This document shows positions 1 to 12,760 of a DNA stretch of 64,000 bases, one piece after another. Made by a program: the position numbers and the translations under genes. This stretch comes from Trichoplax adhaerens (Eukaryota > Placozoa > Uniplacotomia > Trichoplacea > Trichoplacidae): positions 3,633,035 to 3,697,034 of the forward strand of contig NW_002060946.1 in the NCBI RefSeq assembly GCF_000150275.1, read 5' to 3'. The notes under the pieces are model-generated. The model was not told where the DNA came from and ran no database searches. It was given only the letters and a program-made list of their open reading frames with translations. How positions within the stretch are numbered: position 1 is the first letter of the stretch; each line of letters opens with the position of its first letter.

Positions 1-63
1 TGTAAATCTTACAAGAATTTATAATACTGTAACAGATTTATTACTGATTCTCTAACGATTGAG

Positions 64-208
64 ATACGATGTAATAGTACAACAAGCTCTAACAGACAAG
101 GAAAGACTTCTTACAACAGCAAATCTTAGAAAAGAAGGACTAAGAACAATAACAACAGAAGAAAACGTAGATAGATACAATACATTACCTAACCTGTTTA
201 GAACATAA
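64..208 (+). CDS. 3' terminal exon of an unidentified protein (partial)
   Basis: An open frame runs from about 64 to a TAA at 206-208 with protein-like composition, including DKERLL, NLRKEG and NTLPNLFRT. It follows an intron-like 3' end with a branch-point-like ctaac about 15 nt before the proposed AG at 62-63. A stop codon sits in the same frame just upstream, so the exon must begin by splicing. The segment is charged and probably helical. I do not recognise the family. The rest of the gene would lie before the window. Frame openness over about 47 codons in AT-rich DNA is the main support, so this is tentative. Confidence 0.4.
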
Positions 209-945
209 AGATTGCGAATAAAGATCGCTCAACACTTATGGAATTTAGTAGGAGAACGAAATTTCTATCATTAGTATTGCATTCTATGAAGCTGAAATCA
301 ATATACTTGAATGATCATAAACATTGCTTATATATACCTATTAATTACTGTCAACAGCCCTAGATGTGGTATTATTATATTTAAGTTATATCTAATTTAC
401 TTCTATATAACATGCTGACAACAATAACTTATCCAATAGCTTCACTACATTCAAGTACATATTCTTTCTTCAAATCAATTAGCAAGGATCACATCCAATT
501 CGATACTCATCAATGCCCAAATCAGGTTTTTATCAATAATATTTATTTTAAATACTAAGACATCAATTAGGCTAGACAGACTCAAGCATTTGTTCACTGA
601 AAGGAATATGATTTTAATTCATATACAGCATGTTATCTGGATCTACTGTTGATTTAGCTTTAAAAGAGCTCTATTTGTATAGATATGATCAAAAAATAGC
701 TATTGGACGTACTTAAATTCTAATCTTCAGATAAATATTGGTTGCTAGTATTATCTATTCGACTGGACTTCTGTAATTGGATTACGTGTAATAAATTCAT
801 GATCTTACTGCTGATACAGACAATATGTGAATTGCATAAGCAAAAATTGTGCTAATAATGAAAGACTACTTTACCAGCTCTCCTACAGTATTATTGCAAA
901 TGATTGCTCTTAACTACATTTACCATACATTCTTTCATATTACCA
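209..945. other. Intergenic / 5' flank of the AN1 zinc-finger gene
   Basis: About 740 bases of AT-rich sequence. I see no convincing coding exon on either strand. A short in-frame run on the + strand near 225-270 stops quickly and could be 3' UTR of the preceding gene. Confidence 0.4.
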
Positions 946-1074
946 ATGGCAGACGACGTATAATAATAGTTGTAATTTATCATTTCTTAACTTGTTAGTG
1001 CTTGAAGTATATTTCTGAACAACTACCGACTTGAATACAGGTAGATATTTTTATATCCCACTGAAACTTTTTAA

Positions 1075-2656
1075 ATGTCTGTGCAGGTTGATAATGTGCT
1101 AGAAACACTTCCTAGTCAACTATTATCCGAATCGAAGTGTTCTATGAATGATTGCAATCAAATTTCAACAGTATGGGTAGAATGTGAAGATTGCAAGAAA
1201 TTATTTTGTCTCAAGTAAGTTTTGCCTTACCAACAGCACTATATATTAGAGTTCCTATAAAAGTTAAAATAATATCTCATCTAATACAACTGTTTTCGAA
1301 ACCATCATATCAAATGATTAGGCATCGAAATCAACTTGATCATAATTGCATCAACTTGAAGAAAGATAATAAAATACAAATTAAACCTCAAATAAATGTA
1401 AACACTAACACCGGTACTAATAAGAGAAAAGGTCAATAAACAATATCACTCTACTTTAACACATTACTACTTTACGTTTATTCGTTAGCTATTTACAAAT
1501 TATCCAATTTGGTATATCATTCTAGCCAAATGGTAGAATCAAAATTAGTCTGGCAGTGTTTTGAAATGATTAAATAATCCGTTTCTATCAATGTTTATGC
1601 CCTATCTAGGGCCCATGAGTGAAAAAGGAAAGAAAACTGCTACTATTATCTCTGCAATGAAGCTTAAAATGAAAGCAACCGGAAGTTCTAGTATACCACA
1701 GGTAATTCATCTTAAATGTCCTTACATATTACTGATTTCTAACTCACCAACCCGTAAAAAACATTAGTTTAAATGTAAAGATTGCACTACATTATTTAGT
1801 AAGCCCTGATCACGTTCGTTGCCTGATACATTGTGATTCTGATTCGAAGCAAAAGATAAATAGCTCGAGGTCATTCTAACTGAAAGATTGAGTCTTACTC
1901 CACTTTAAAGAAAGATTATATCTTGATTTAATGTTACCTAGTAGACTAGAATAATTTTCGCAAACATTACAATACATTACTCAGAAAATACTGGCCACAG
2001 TAATTTATTCGATGCATTATAATTCCGGTTCAAAGCGTAAACATAGAATAAATAGCTCAAGATCCATCTAACGGAAAAGCTCCTTTTTACGTCAATATAT
2101 AGGAGGAAAGATTATATTTTAATATTGTATTACCAGATGGACAGAAAATTCCAATGTTCTTTTCTTCGGTATGTACTGTACAATGCGATATATATACATA
2201 TACAAAAAATTTACTTGCTAAACTAAAAGAACAAATAATTCAATTTTGATTACGACAATCTAGAAATGGGCAGGTGGTAAGGTCCTAGACAATATTCTTT
2301 ACCATAGAAAAACTCTGGGCTCTAACTCTAAGGTAAACAAATACTTTAACTAGAACGTGGCCACCCTATCTAAGAATAACATTTTAATGGATTATTTTAA
2401 AATTTCATACTTTGAGATGCCTTTTATCCTGTAATACGTAAGGGAATTGGCACTAAATCACTTAGCTTCGATTGTAATTGTGCGTAAATTGGGTGTTTGT
2501 GCAATCTCAGGGTTAATTAAATTTCCTTTCTGAGTGCAGATATTCAAGCTACGCCATAATGAATCTCAAAACTATGTTGATCTAAACAAATCTCTTCAAA
2601 GTCAAGAAATTGAAAGCGGTAGCACGATAGCCCTGATTTCGAATATAGCCCCATGA
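1075..2656 (+). CDS. ZFAND1: AN1-type zinc-finger protein, ZFAND1-like
   Basis: Six exons splice in frame: 1075-1214, 1322-1431, 1610-1701, 2103-2168, 2264-2332 and 2540-2656. They give 198 codons with a TGA stop. The AN1 finger spans the first intron; its zinc ligands are C22, C27, C37, C40, C45, H48, H54 and C56. A linker follows, then the C-terminal ubiquitin-like region typical of ZFAND1 (MKLKMKA, then EERLYFNIVLP, KIPMFF and KWAGGKVLDN). In the family, ZFAND1 links the proteasome and p97 to stress-granule clearance. The human protein has two AN1 fingers; only the second is seen here. The start is uncertain. ATG at 1075 is simplest, but 1086 also looks like a good acceptor (tgtgcag), which would join a 12-nt first exon at 946-957 beginning ATGGCAGAC. 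An upstream exon carrying the first finger is not excluded. Confidence 0.85.
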
Positions 2657-3600
2657 CTTCAGTTTAGCATTCTTGTTGGAATTAGTTTACATAATCAAAT
2701 TTATTTATATATTTTGACGAAGAAATCAATCATACTAGCATTTACGATAAATTCTAAACATTTTTTCTGAAGATAAATGTATATATATATATATACCAGT
2801 TATCATCGTCATTGCTAACGTTAAAGTCAATCACTTTTAAATGTACTTAACGAGAAAGAAAGCTACAAGTCAGATTTCAAGCAACCTTATCTTCTCGGTA
2901 ATGCATGATTAATCTGCGAATGCAGTAGATGCGACTACTGTGAATTTACTATAAAAATATATATATCGTATAATTTCATGAATTGTTTTCGTGGGTATAG
3001 AAGAAATTTATGCTAGGATTATACGCTATTTTCTTCCACCAACTATCCATTATAATCGTGACATTTTAATCTAATTTACTTTATAAGTTTAAGAAATACC
3101 GTAACGAAAGACTACGGTTGTTACTGTCTTTTGTACTGTCATACTTGTTATCAATAGCCAACCAAATGAATACAAGATTTAAAATTTGGAGACAATTTTC
3201 TCATTTTTAAATTTAATCTTAATAAAAACTCATTTGAACAAAGTGTAAATTGCTGTGTCTAAGGTTAATAGTGATACGAAATCCATCTGTAGCATAAAAT
3301 AGAATTATCTTGTAAATATAATCATAACGTACGACTTGACAGATTAACTAATAACTAAGATTAGTAACTGTAATTACTTAATTAATTAAACAACAAATAG
3401 ATGTTGATGCTCCATAAGATTTATACGCATCCACAGTCTGTGAAAAGCTAGCATAACAAATCAGCTTACATTTCTTTATAATAATCCTGCGATAAATTGA
3501 AAATTTCTATCATTTCTTTTCATATAACTAATATACTACTATGCAGATATCTAAATCGTGATCTATCAACTTAAGTGAGTGAAGGGGTGACAAACAACTG
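2657..3600. other. Convergent intergenic region
   Basis: Lies between the 3' ends of the ZFAND1-like gene (+) and the SAC1 gene (-). AT-rich with short AT microsatellites (for example around 2780-2797). I see no gene. Confidence 0.6.
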
Positions 3601-6600
3601 TTACACCGAAACAAGAGAAGGCATGTTTACAAAATCAGTTCCACTACGAAACATGAAGCCCAATGTAACCAAAACGCCAACACCCCAAAAAAGGACGTAA
3701 CCAAATTGTAATTGTAAGTTTGCTAACATAAATAAAAATGAAATTATAGCAATTAGATTAATATTAGCAAAATAACTGCGTAGTGCACGATAACATAAAA
3801 AGTGCCTTTATGTAGCTTGACTTTCAAGATTTCATGATATGTAAATACATCCGTATACCATTACTAGAGCATTAGCCAATATACATTAAGACTCACTTTC
3901 CGGAATAACCAGCGATATCATTAGCATGGAAAGGCAAAATAGTATTATCAAAGGCAACTACACAATCAAAACAAAAATAAAAATGTCAGTACTTTGACCC
4001 ACTATCCAATAAGATCTATGAACTAACGATCACGTAAAACAATTGAATTCTAACCACAAGTCTACGTCTTTGTCCCTTCTTCAATGGGGAGGGGAAATCA
4101 ATGCCTTCTCTTACATTCACATTATAAGTACCTAGAAGTAATGCTAAAGAATCCTAGGAGACATAAACAAAAATTGTACAAAGTGTTAGAATAGTCTATA
4201 ACACGATGCAATTTTAATTAGCTAGAAAACATCATTACTAGTCTAAATCCATCTGTAAAATTATTCTTATAATATCTTGTAGCAGAATTAACGAAATCAT
4301 TGAACGCTCCAGCAACTGTACGTTTTCCAGTTCTATAAACGGTCGGAAGAGATAGATAAGTTGATTAGTTATTCAATCAGGACCGTCAATAAAGATCCTT
4401 AAAGTTAAACTAAAGCGACAGAATACGTAATAGAGATTACCGAGTAAAGTCTGTTTTTAAAGCTCCAGTTCCACTGTATTGGGTACTAACAGTATTTGCA
4501 TTGTCCGCCCAGGCTATACCATAATGTAATAAAATACTAGTTAATGATAAATAATGTTTATTTGATAAAATGTCAGATTTATTATATGGAAATAATTTAG
4601 ACTTGAGAAAATCTTACCGTTCATATAAACGTTTTGAAATTCTTTCTGATCAGACAATTTCTCTCCGCTACTTAAGATCCCCAGTCGCTAATTCAATTTT
4701 AAATTAAATTTTATTTATTAAAGAATTTCTAAACTGATTTAATAAAGCACTCTCCTCTATGAAAGATATCAAAAAACCTGTAGTTGATCTTGAACAGAAA
4801 GATGCGCTAACATACTTTGTACTACGTTAGTTCTGAAATAATATATTACAGCACAAAATTAGAAAGAACTATAAGATAAAACTGATTGATCTAGACATCT
4901 GTTACCTGTCCAGACAATCAATGCAATTAGTTCTGAATGCCCCTGTTTGAGCGCTAACAACTGATCCATCATTTCGAACCATAAAATAACCATATCGAAC
5001 TCGATCGCTCTCCAAGCGATCTAATAGTATTGAAAGCTTTTCATATTTCATATTCTTACACTCATGATGAAAATCGAATGCCTCGTACCTAACAGCAGAT
5101 GATACATTATAACCTTATCATAAGTCTGACCGAGACAATTAAATTAAATTACAACATTTTTCAGATTACAGCTTAAATTGCTTTTACCTCACTTCTTTAT
5201 AATTGATTTGTTCAACAACTCCTTTGTAAGCGATACCCAGAGACTGTTCGCTGCCTGTTTGATTAATCTAAAAACAACCCAATCGTCAATCTTTGTAAAT
5301 AGACAGCTATCATCATAAAAATAACAATCTTATTTGATAAAAATAGGGTATTTGAGACACATACCAAATCAATTAAAGTTTGATGACCGTATTGAAGAAT
5401 TTGCTGATCAAAGTGACGACTGGCAGCTAATCCCTAAAAATCAAATTGACATGTTTCAAAGCGGAAGTACGCTAAATTTATAAATACGCAACTGCATAGT
5501 AAAACAGAAGTACAAAATAGCACTGGTAAATTGCATATATGTAATTCATTAGCGGATTGCAGTATGAGTTTGGCTATAAAATATGTTTATCTAGACAGTA
5601 ATAAATCAAAGATTTTCAAATGAATAGTAGTAAAAATAAATTGGATCAGATTTTACAATGTGTGCATATTAAGAACACATGTCAAGAAAATATACTCAAT
5701 AATTTATAATTAAACAAAGAAAATAAATCAAAACAACAATATTACAGTTACACAACGACATACGTGATCAGCGTCAGCCATCACTTCTGGTTTTAGCTTA
5801 TATTTCAGATTAGGCCTTTGTTTCCAGAATAAAGGAATAGATCCGCGAATCTAATAAAGACGGTGTAAGCTGTCAAAATTTTACACTATGGATATCGTTT
5901 TCAGTTACGAAATTCAGTATTTAACCAACTTGAACAAATGATGATTTATTGCCATTGTAGATAATAGCCTGTTCAGTCTCAACATTGTTTGCAACATTAC
6001 CATCCTCATCGATTCCACGGGTGAAATACCGCGTTCCTACAATAATTAGAATTATAATAAAAGTGAATTCTTTCAGTTTTACGATATAACTGCAGTAATT
6101 ATACAGAACTTTTATGCAAAGTCTCTTATAGTCATTTAAGGGATCATCTTCCTAATTTTTTAATTAACCGTCAGTAATTCTTACCAACTCTAAAAATGTT
6201 CCTCCTTGATATTAATATCATGTCGACAGAGTATCTTTTTATAGTGCATGTTTTAATAAATACAACTACAACCATTGTTAAGGATAAAGTTTGCTTTATG
6301 CTGACATAGTATGCTAGATGCAATTCAAAAACCTCTTTAACTATAACTACTTAAAAATCTCAACTTCATTTCAAGGATACAGCCACACATAACAGGTAAG
6401 ATATATTGTTGTAGCTATATAAATTGAATGAAAAGAGATCCAATATCTTAGATATAACAGTGTCTTGAATAATTTACTGCACTTCTACGTAAACTTAATT
6501 ATACATTATTGTACAGTTGATGTAATAACTCGGTCATTTCTATGATCGACGATACTAAGATAAATCTTAAAATGAGGTCAAAAATTACATCAGGTTGTGC

Positions 6601-8628
6601 CATTAGATCTCTTAGAGCGTGGAGATTCCAAACAAATCTATGGTCAGCCTACAAAATTCAGGTTAAGCATGAGATATGTCAGCATTAAACCTTCACGGTT
6701 TCATATCAATTAGCTACAGATCTAATTTCTCTGCTTAGAATATGAAAATGGTAAATAATTTTAACCGCATTAACCAAAAATAGTCATACAAAATTGAGAT
6801 ATTCTATCATCGTATTTCATACCCTTTCATATAAAGCCATACTTTTAAATTCTGGGCTGGTCTTTTGAAGGCGTTGTAATGTGTGTGTAATATCGTAAGT
6901 GTATGAAAAGTAAAGACCCTCCATGCTGCATGCATATTCGAGTAGAGAGACGTAATGCTTGTTTATATTTTGCTGTGAGGAAATGAACAACATTGTAACA
7001 ATTGTCAAATATTTCTTAAAATAAAAATTACACCTTTTCTTTCTTATTAATTTAAAAACAAGTGTAAAGCTAAACAGTATTTTAGGATAAGAACCCAATC
7101 ATTTTTTAGCATCAAAAAGTTTTGCTTTTTACAACTGTCAACTAATACAAGTAGTATCACTGGAGACAGTACAACTTATCCGGTAATTTTTGAAAGGTTT
7201 AATAAAAAAATATTATATCGTTGCTATAGCACAAGACCAAAAGCATCAATTTTTTAGAAAAGCGTGATCAGAATACTGATTTCTAGTACCTGCTCTTCAT
7301 TTAAATGATAGGTCCCTCTTCTAAACGATAGCACCTCTAATTTGTTTATTTTCCAAATAGTCTCTCCATTAATATCACCAATGCGACTTCTTCCAGTAAT
7401 GATAATAAGATATGGACCTAATTAAGTTATGGAAAAATTTGAATTAACAAAACAAAAATTAATGATGTGCGCATAATAATAAATGTAAAATACATACTTA
7501 TTTAGGCATCAAGAAATATAAGCATCACTGCAGTAATAATTAATAACAGTACAGTACTGAGAGTATAATTGTGCGACATTTTTATTATCCATAATTGGTT
7601 GATAAATTTAATTATCAGAAATTGAATAGTACCAACTTCATTCTATGTCAGTCTTTGTAACTTAACAACAGTAATCGAAAGTATTATTTAGCTTCACTAA
7701 GGATACTGAACGATGATCTTCTAAACTGTATCTATAATATGCAACAGTTACTAATAGTATGAAATGGCTGGTTTACATCGATGAAATATCTGGACAATAA
7801 CGTTCCAATGCAGTTAGACAATCAACACCAAGATCTATATTAAAATTGTATTCTAATCAATGACAGCTACATGATATATGTATAACATCAAGAAAGACAC
7901 TAATTCTCGAAAAGGCAACCTCTATAAATTTTTAATCTCAAACATTTGAATTGCATGTTATTCACTTCATCTAGTTACATTAATACTATTGAATTCTTAC
8001 AAGAAATTAAGTGGATGATACCAAATATACCAAAAATTTCTTTGGATGTTACACTACCAGGTATTTCTCCAGTATTTTCTGTAACAAAATGTTTGAATAT
8101 TTCATTACTTTATTGCAATGGACTACAACATCTATTCAATACTGTAGAGAAAGGATAATATAGTTATTCTGTTGGCAATTAATACTACAGTTCATGTCAG
8201 CTAATACGATGGTAAAATAGTGGTAGAGATAGGTTAGTTTGTTGCCAACTGCATATCTTCACGGCTATGCAATTTCTTTATTATGGATGGAGAAATAACT
8301 AAATGGTTTACTAACGACCAACCTACTAATCTCATATCTCCATTTATTCTATCAATTTCCAACATTTTGGCCATAGGGCCTTTGCCATCGCGAGGCTCAA
8401 CATAGAATTTATCGTCAGCGATATACCTGTAATACACAATGAAAATAGAGAGATTAAGTAATAGAAAACGATCCATTGGGTCCTTGAAATATTTAATAGT
8501 AGAAATACATTGAAAATGCATTAGATACAAGGCAAGTAATCCTTTATCAATAAAATATGAGCCATCATCAGCATGGAGTCTTGATACTCGGTATAAAATG
8601 AAAATGAATCAATGGACGATAGCGTCAT
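3601..8628 (-). CDS. SACM1L: Phosphatidylinositide phosphatase SAC1
   Basis: Dephosphorylates PI4P and related monophosphates at the ER/Golgi. Exons in transcript order: 8628-8588, 8426-8323, 8078-8001, 7417-7290, 6972-6823, 6648-6589, 6414-6365, 6234-6185, 6036-5930, 5850-5764, 5433-5365, 5267-5188, 5088-4906, 4832-4778, 4687-4618, 4513-4441, 4332-4239, 4153-4055, 3957-3897 and 3722-3601. All phases agree. They total 587 codons, giving 586 aa against 587 in human. The SAC motif CX5R is intact at C390-R396 (NCIDCLDR), split from TN by an intron. Other hallmarks are [31 protein letters not shown] and [16 protein letters not shown]. Two C-terminal membrane helices lie in the last two exons, ending [10 protein letters not shown]. 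Exon 1 (14 codons, donor GAGTATC) is the least certain part; it was chosen because it fits phase and length. Confidence 0.93.
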
Positions 8629-9419
8629 AGTTAAGAAATGGTAAAATTCAGAATGATCAATCCACTGCATGTACAAGAAGAAATAGATTACATATATTTA
8701 TCTTTTATATTTGAAGAAGTAGATACTAATGTCTATAGGGTAATTGGATTAATTGTATGAACGGAATGATCACATCAAACAGTGGTGGAGATCTTTCTTA
8801 ACTTGTGATGTTGTCTATTTCTCTCCTATTGTCAACATTCTATTTTTTCTTCGATAGTTGTAAAATCAATAGGAACTGATTTCCTATTGATTTTACACCG
8901 GTTGAATATCAATATCGTCCAACCTAGGCAGACTACTTTTGGCGTACATAGCAAGCATGAAAGGCTATCACCATCCATGATAACAGTATGTAAACCATGG
9001 CTAAGACATACAGATCCGATCTAATGCAAAAATACCAGTCGATTTTAGCCATCAGTCTGTGATTCATTGACGTCCTGATGGATTGGTCAATTGGTCAAAA
9101 GAACGGACGATTGATATTGCTTATCCTTTTTCACCGATTGGCATGGATGGTAATGCGTCCATTTTCCATCCTAACCTACACACGATGTAGGAAATCGTAC
9201 CCTAACACTTTCTATTGATAAACAAATTGCTTAAGCCTTGTCTCTACTCTACTTGTCGATGATGTAATCGATGACGATGATGATGATGATGATGAAAATC
9301 AAGTTGTCAAATCAACATCCATAATTGTCCAAGTGGACGCCATGCAAGCTGCTGATGTAAGATTTATGGACTACGATCATTTGCGCCATGTTGCATTCAT
9401 TTTATAATCCATTGATAGA
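8629..9419. other. 5' flank of SAC1; no gene assigned
   Basis: Upstream of the SAC1 start. It contains a perfect 14-bp inverted repeat (8860-8896) and a short GAT run near 9272-9293. The + strand frame around 9220-9350 is open and acidic over the GAT run, but has no start and I could not build a gene from it. Confidence 0.4.
8860..8896. repeat. Perfect 14-bp inverted repeat (hairpin)
   Basis: GTAAAATCAATAGG at 8860-8873 is exactly complementary to CCTATTGATTTTAC at 8883-8896, with a 9-nt loop. It would form a strong DNA or RNA hairpin about 230 bp upstream of the SAC1 start. The function is unknown; a small mobile-element remnant is possible. Confidence 0.75.
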
Positions 9420-10257
9420 CTAAGATAGACTTACAAGCGTAGATTCTGGTAGCACTGCATCCTTGTTGGGCTGTATACTATGCAAATCCAATGGAATAAG
9501 GCAAAATTCCACCAAAGTCAGGCAGGAAAGGAAGAAATCGTCCGGCAGAAATTTGGAGCTTGGGCGGATCTTTTCTGCACTGAAGGGATCCACTTTCTCT
9601 CTCGTCTTCGATCTTATACTGTCTCTTGATGGTATCTTGGATGTTTCAGCATGTATACTATCATTTGTATGCAATAGCAGACAGGCAAAAAGGACTATCT
9701 ATTGTATGATACATGAGCTATGATACAGTCTATTCCATTGTAAACTCTGCTGAAATGCCTATTGGATACGAGGCCTCAAGTTCTACACTATAGCGTTACG
9801 GCGGAGCTCTATATCGCCCCTTTTACAGTTGATACTGAAAACGCTCAAAATCAGCAAGTGTTTCAACTCAAAATGGGGTCTAGACGCCGATCAACCAACT
9901 CGAACGCAATGCCATGTATGAGATGCACCATTAATCATGATGCCTATTTTCAACGCTGTAGAATCGACAGTCTAGTGTCGCATGTTCGACTTTCCTCTAC
10001 GCAGTCTCTATAGCGTCTGGATAGAGGCGTGCTACCATCACAAGCCAACACCAAGCTAGCATCTCCATGGTAGCTTAGCAATCCGCTGCACAATCCACTC
10101 TCAAGAGCAGCTAGAAGCCATCCCTTCGCTTTAATCCTTGTCCTACAGCGGTGTTGCAGACTGTTCTAACTCTTGGAAGAGAAAAAGCCGATCGTAAAAG
10201 CTGCGTGTAAAGGTACAAGTGGCTAGCTTACAAGACCTCCGCAATATCTCTGCAAAA
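9420..10257. other. Less AT-rich unassigned segment with overlapping short open frames
   Basis: This stretch is visibly less AT-rich than its surroundings. It holds several short open frames on both strands: 9463-9723 (+), 9420-9674 (-) and 9762-10013 (+). The minus-strand frame ends at a good GTAAGT donor (about 9425-9430) and has charged, protein-like composition. No domain is recognisable in any of them. It could be an exon of an unknown gene, a decayed mobile element, or non-coding. It directly abuts the satellite array. Confidence 0.3.
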
Positions 10258-11654
10258 ATTGTTGATTGCAATTTTAGGTATGCTAGGGTAGGGTAAGATC
10301 CTTCGTTGCAAGGCTAATCACATTTTACAGGCTTGCACAATAAATTGCATATGCTGGATTATAGTGTCAGTTAAGGAAGGGCATAAGGATATCCTGCAGC
10401 AGTCATTGATCGTAATTTTAGGTATGCTAGAGTAGGGTAAGATCCTTCGTGGCAAGGCTGATCACATTTTACAGGCTTGCACAATAAATTGTATATGCCG
10501 GATTATGGTGTCAGTTAAGGAAGGGTATAAGGATATCCTGCAGCAGCCATTGATCGTAATTTTAGGTATGCTAGAGTAGGGTAAGATCCTTCGTTGCAAG
10601 GCTAATCACATTTTACAGGCTTGCACAATAAATTACATATGCTGGATTATACTGTAAGTTAAGGAAGGGTATAAGGATACCCTGCAGCAGTCATTGATCG
10701 AAATTTTAGGTATGCTAGGGTAGTGCAAGATCCTTCGTTGCAAGGCTAATCACATTTCACAGGGCTTGCACAGTAAATTACATAAATTGGATTATACTGT
10801 AAGTTAAAGAAGGGCATAAGGATATCCTGATCGCAATTTTAGGTATGCTAGGGTAGCGTAAGATCCTTCGTTGCTAGGCTAATTACATTTTACAGGCTTG
10901 CACAATAAATTACATATGCTGGATTATAGTGTAAGTTAAGGAAGGGTATAAGGATATCCTGCAGCAGTCATTGATCGTTATTTTAGGTATGCTAGAGTAG
11001 GGTAAGATCCTTCGTGGCAAGGCTAATCACATTTTACAGGCTTGCACAATAAATTACATATGCTGGATTATACTGTAAGTTAAGGAAGGGTATAAGGATA
11101 TCCTGCAGCAGTCATTGATCGTAATTTTAGGTATGCTAGAGTAGTGCAAGATCCTTCGTCGCAAGGCTAATCACATTTCACAGGGCTTGCACAGCAAATT
11201 ACATATGTTGGATTATACTGTAAGTTAAAGAAGGGTATAAGGATATCCTGATCGCAATTTTAGGTATGCTAGGGTAGCGTAAGATCCTTCGTTGCAAGGC
11301 TAATCACATTTTACAGGCTTGCACAATAAATTGACATATACTGGATTATACTGTAAGTTAAGGAAGGGCATAAGGATATCCTGCAGCAGTCGTTGATCGA
11401 AATTTTAGGTATTCTAGGGTAGCGTAAGATCCTTCGTTGCAAGGCTAATCACATTTTACAGCCTTGCACAATAAATTACATATGCTGGATTATACTGTAA
11501 GTTAAGGAAGGCCATAAGGATATCCTGATCGAAATTTTAGGTATGCTAGGGTAGCGTCAGATCCTTCGTTGCATAGCTAATCACACTTTACAGCCTTGTA
11601 CAATAAATTACATAGGCTGGATTATACTGTAACTTAAGGAAGGCCATAAGGATA
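10258..11654. repeat. Ten-copy satellite array with a 422-bp higher-order period
   Basis: Ten head-to-tail copies share the core AATTTTAGGTATGCTAG. The cores begin near 10269, 10413, 10557, 10700, 10834, 10978, 11122, 11256, 11401 and 11533. Units are either long (143-145 bp) or short (132-134 bp). The short form lacks about 10-12 bp containing GCAGCAGTCATT at its 3' end. Copies 4 and 7 share private variants (GTAGTGCAAG, TTTCACAGGG, GTTAAAGAAGG), and copies 5 and 8 share GGGTAGCGTAAG. Copies 3-5 therefore recur as 6-8 with a period of 421-422 bp (long, short, long). This indicates amplification of a three-unit block. Divergence between units is low, so the array is young. Confidence 0.9.
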
Positions 11655-12760
11655 CAATCAGTATTGTTGTTTCCATGTTGACGTCCATATTAGACCTCCA
11701 TGGTAGCTTAGCAATCAGAATACATTCGGTATTGTTGTTTCGACGTTGATGTCCATATTGCCAATATTTTTGAAATGATTCAGTAGCGATGCAGAAGCCA
11801 TATTGATACACCAATGCAACAGGAGCTCGCATATACCGTGCCTGATCAGTAAACGCTAATACCCGATGCTTATACAGTACAGTATAACAAATTAGAAATA
11901 CTCGACCATAGCTCACGGAATGGTATAAAAACACAATCAATGCTGTTACTGCAATACTGACATGCATATCATCATCAATATTTTGAAATGATTCAATCAT
12001 GTTGCTACAGCTATTACAATGTACATCAATGCATCTACAATCCTTATAGACTCCATCATCAAACGCTAGAATATCCCAATGCTCGTACAATCATTACAAG
12101 CCCTCAATCGTAACTCATTGAATGTCATAAAGATACATTCAAGGCAACTACTTCGATGCTGACATACATATTGCTAATATTTTGAAAAGATTCTACAGTT
12201 ATATACGAATGCATCAAGAATCTCCGTAGATCCAATCATCAAATGCTAATATTGCCAAGCTATACAACAAATTAGAAATGTTCGACTATAACCTACAGAA
12301 TGATATAAAGACACAATCAATGCTGTTACTGCAATACTGACATGCATATCATCATCAATATTTTGAAATGATTCAATCATGTTGCTACAGCTGTACATCA
12401 ATGCATCTGCAATCCTTATTGACTCCATCATCAAACGCTAGAATATCCCGGTGCTCGTATAATCATTACAAGCCCTCAATCGTAACTCATTAAATATCAT
12501 AAAGATACTTTCAAGGCAACTACTTTGATGCTAACATACATACGTATTACCAATATTTCGAAAAAGGTTCTACACGATGCAGTAGTGATGTTACTACAGT
12601 TATACACAATCGCATCAATGGTATAAAGACACGATCAAATGCTGCTATTCCAATACTGACATGCATATTATCAATATATTGAAACGATTCATATTGCTAT
12701 AGTTGTAGCAAATGTAAGTGTTTTAAAAACGCGTCTCCATTATCCAACGCCATAATATCC
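11655..12760. repeat. Degenerate tandem duplication, about 372-380 bp period
   Basis: Two long blocks repeat: CACAATCAATGCTGTTACTG starts at 11932 and 12312, and the AAACGCTAGAATATCCC block at 12061 and 12433. Identity is high over the core and decays toward the edges. Weaker third-copy traces run to about 12760. Recurring phrases are TTTTGAAATGATTCA and CTGACATGCATAT. The open frames here (11608-12090 and 12246-12434, minus strand) simply read the repeat. Confidence 0.75.

Noticed and set aside
7946-8158. Plus-strand 70-codon frame
   Set aside because: It lies antisense to SAC1 exon 3 (8001-8078), which has firm homology on the minus strand.
9463-9723. Plus-strand 86-codon frame as a gene
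   Set aside because: It overlaps an equally open minus-strand frame, has no start context, domain or splice partner; kept only as an unassigned segment.
10258-11654. Possible CRISPR-like array
   Set aside because: Units are contiguous satellite monomers without unique spacers, in an intron-bearing animal genome.
11608-12434. Two minus-strand open frames (160 and 62 codons) sharing a nearly identical stretch
   Set aside because: The shared part is simply the tandem duplication of about 375 bp read in one frame; there is no domain, and the frames end where the repeat diverges.
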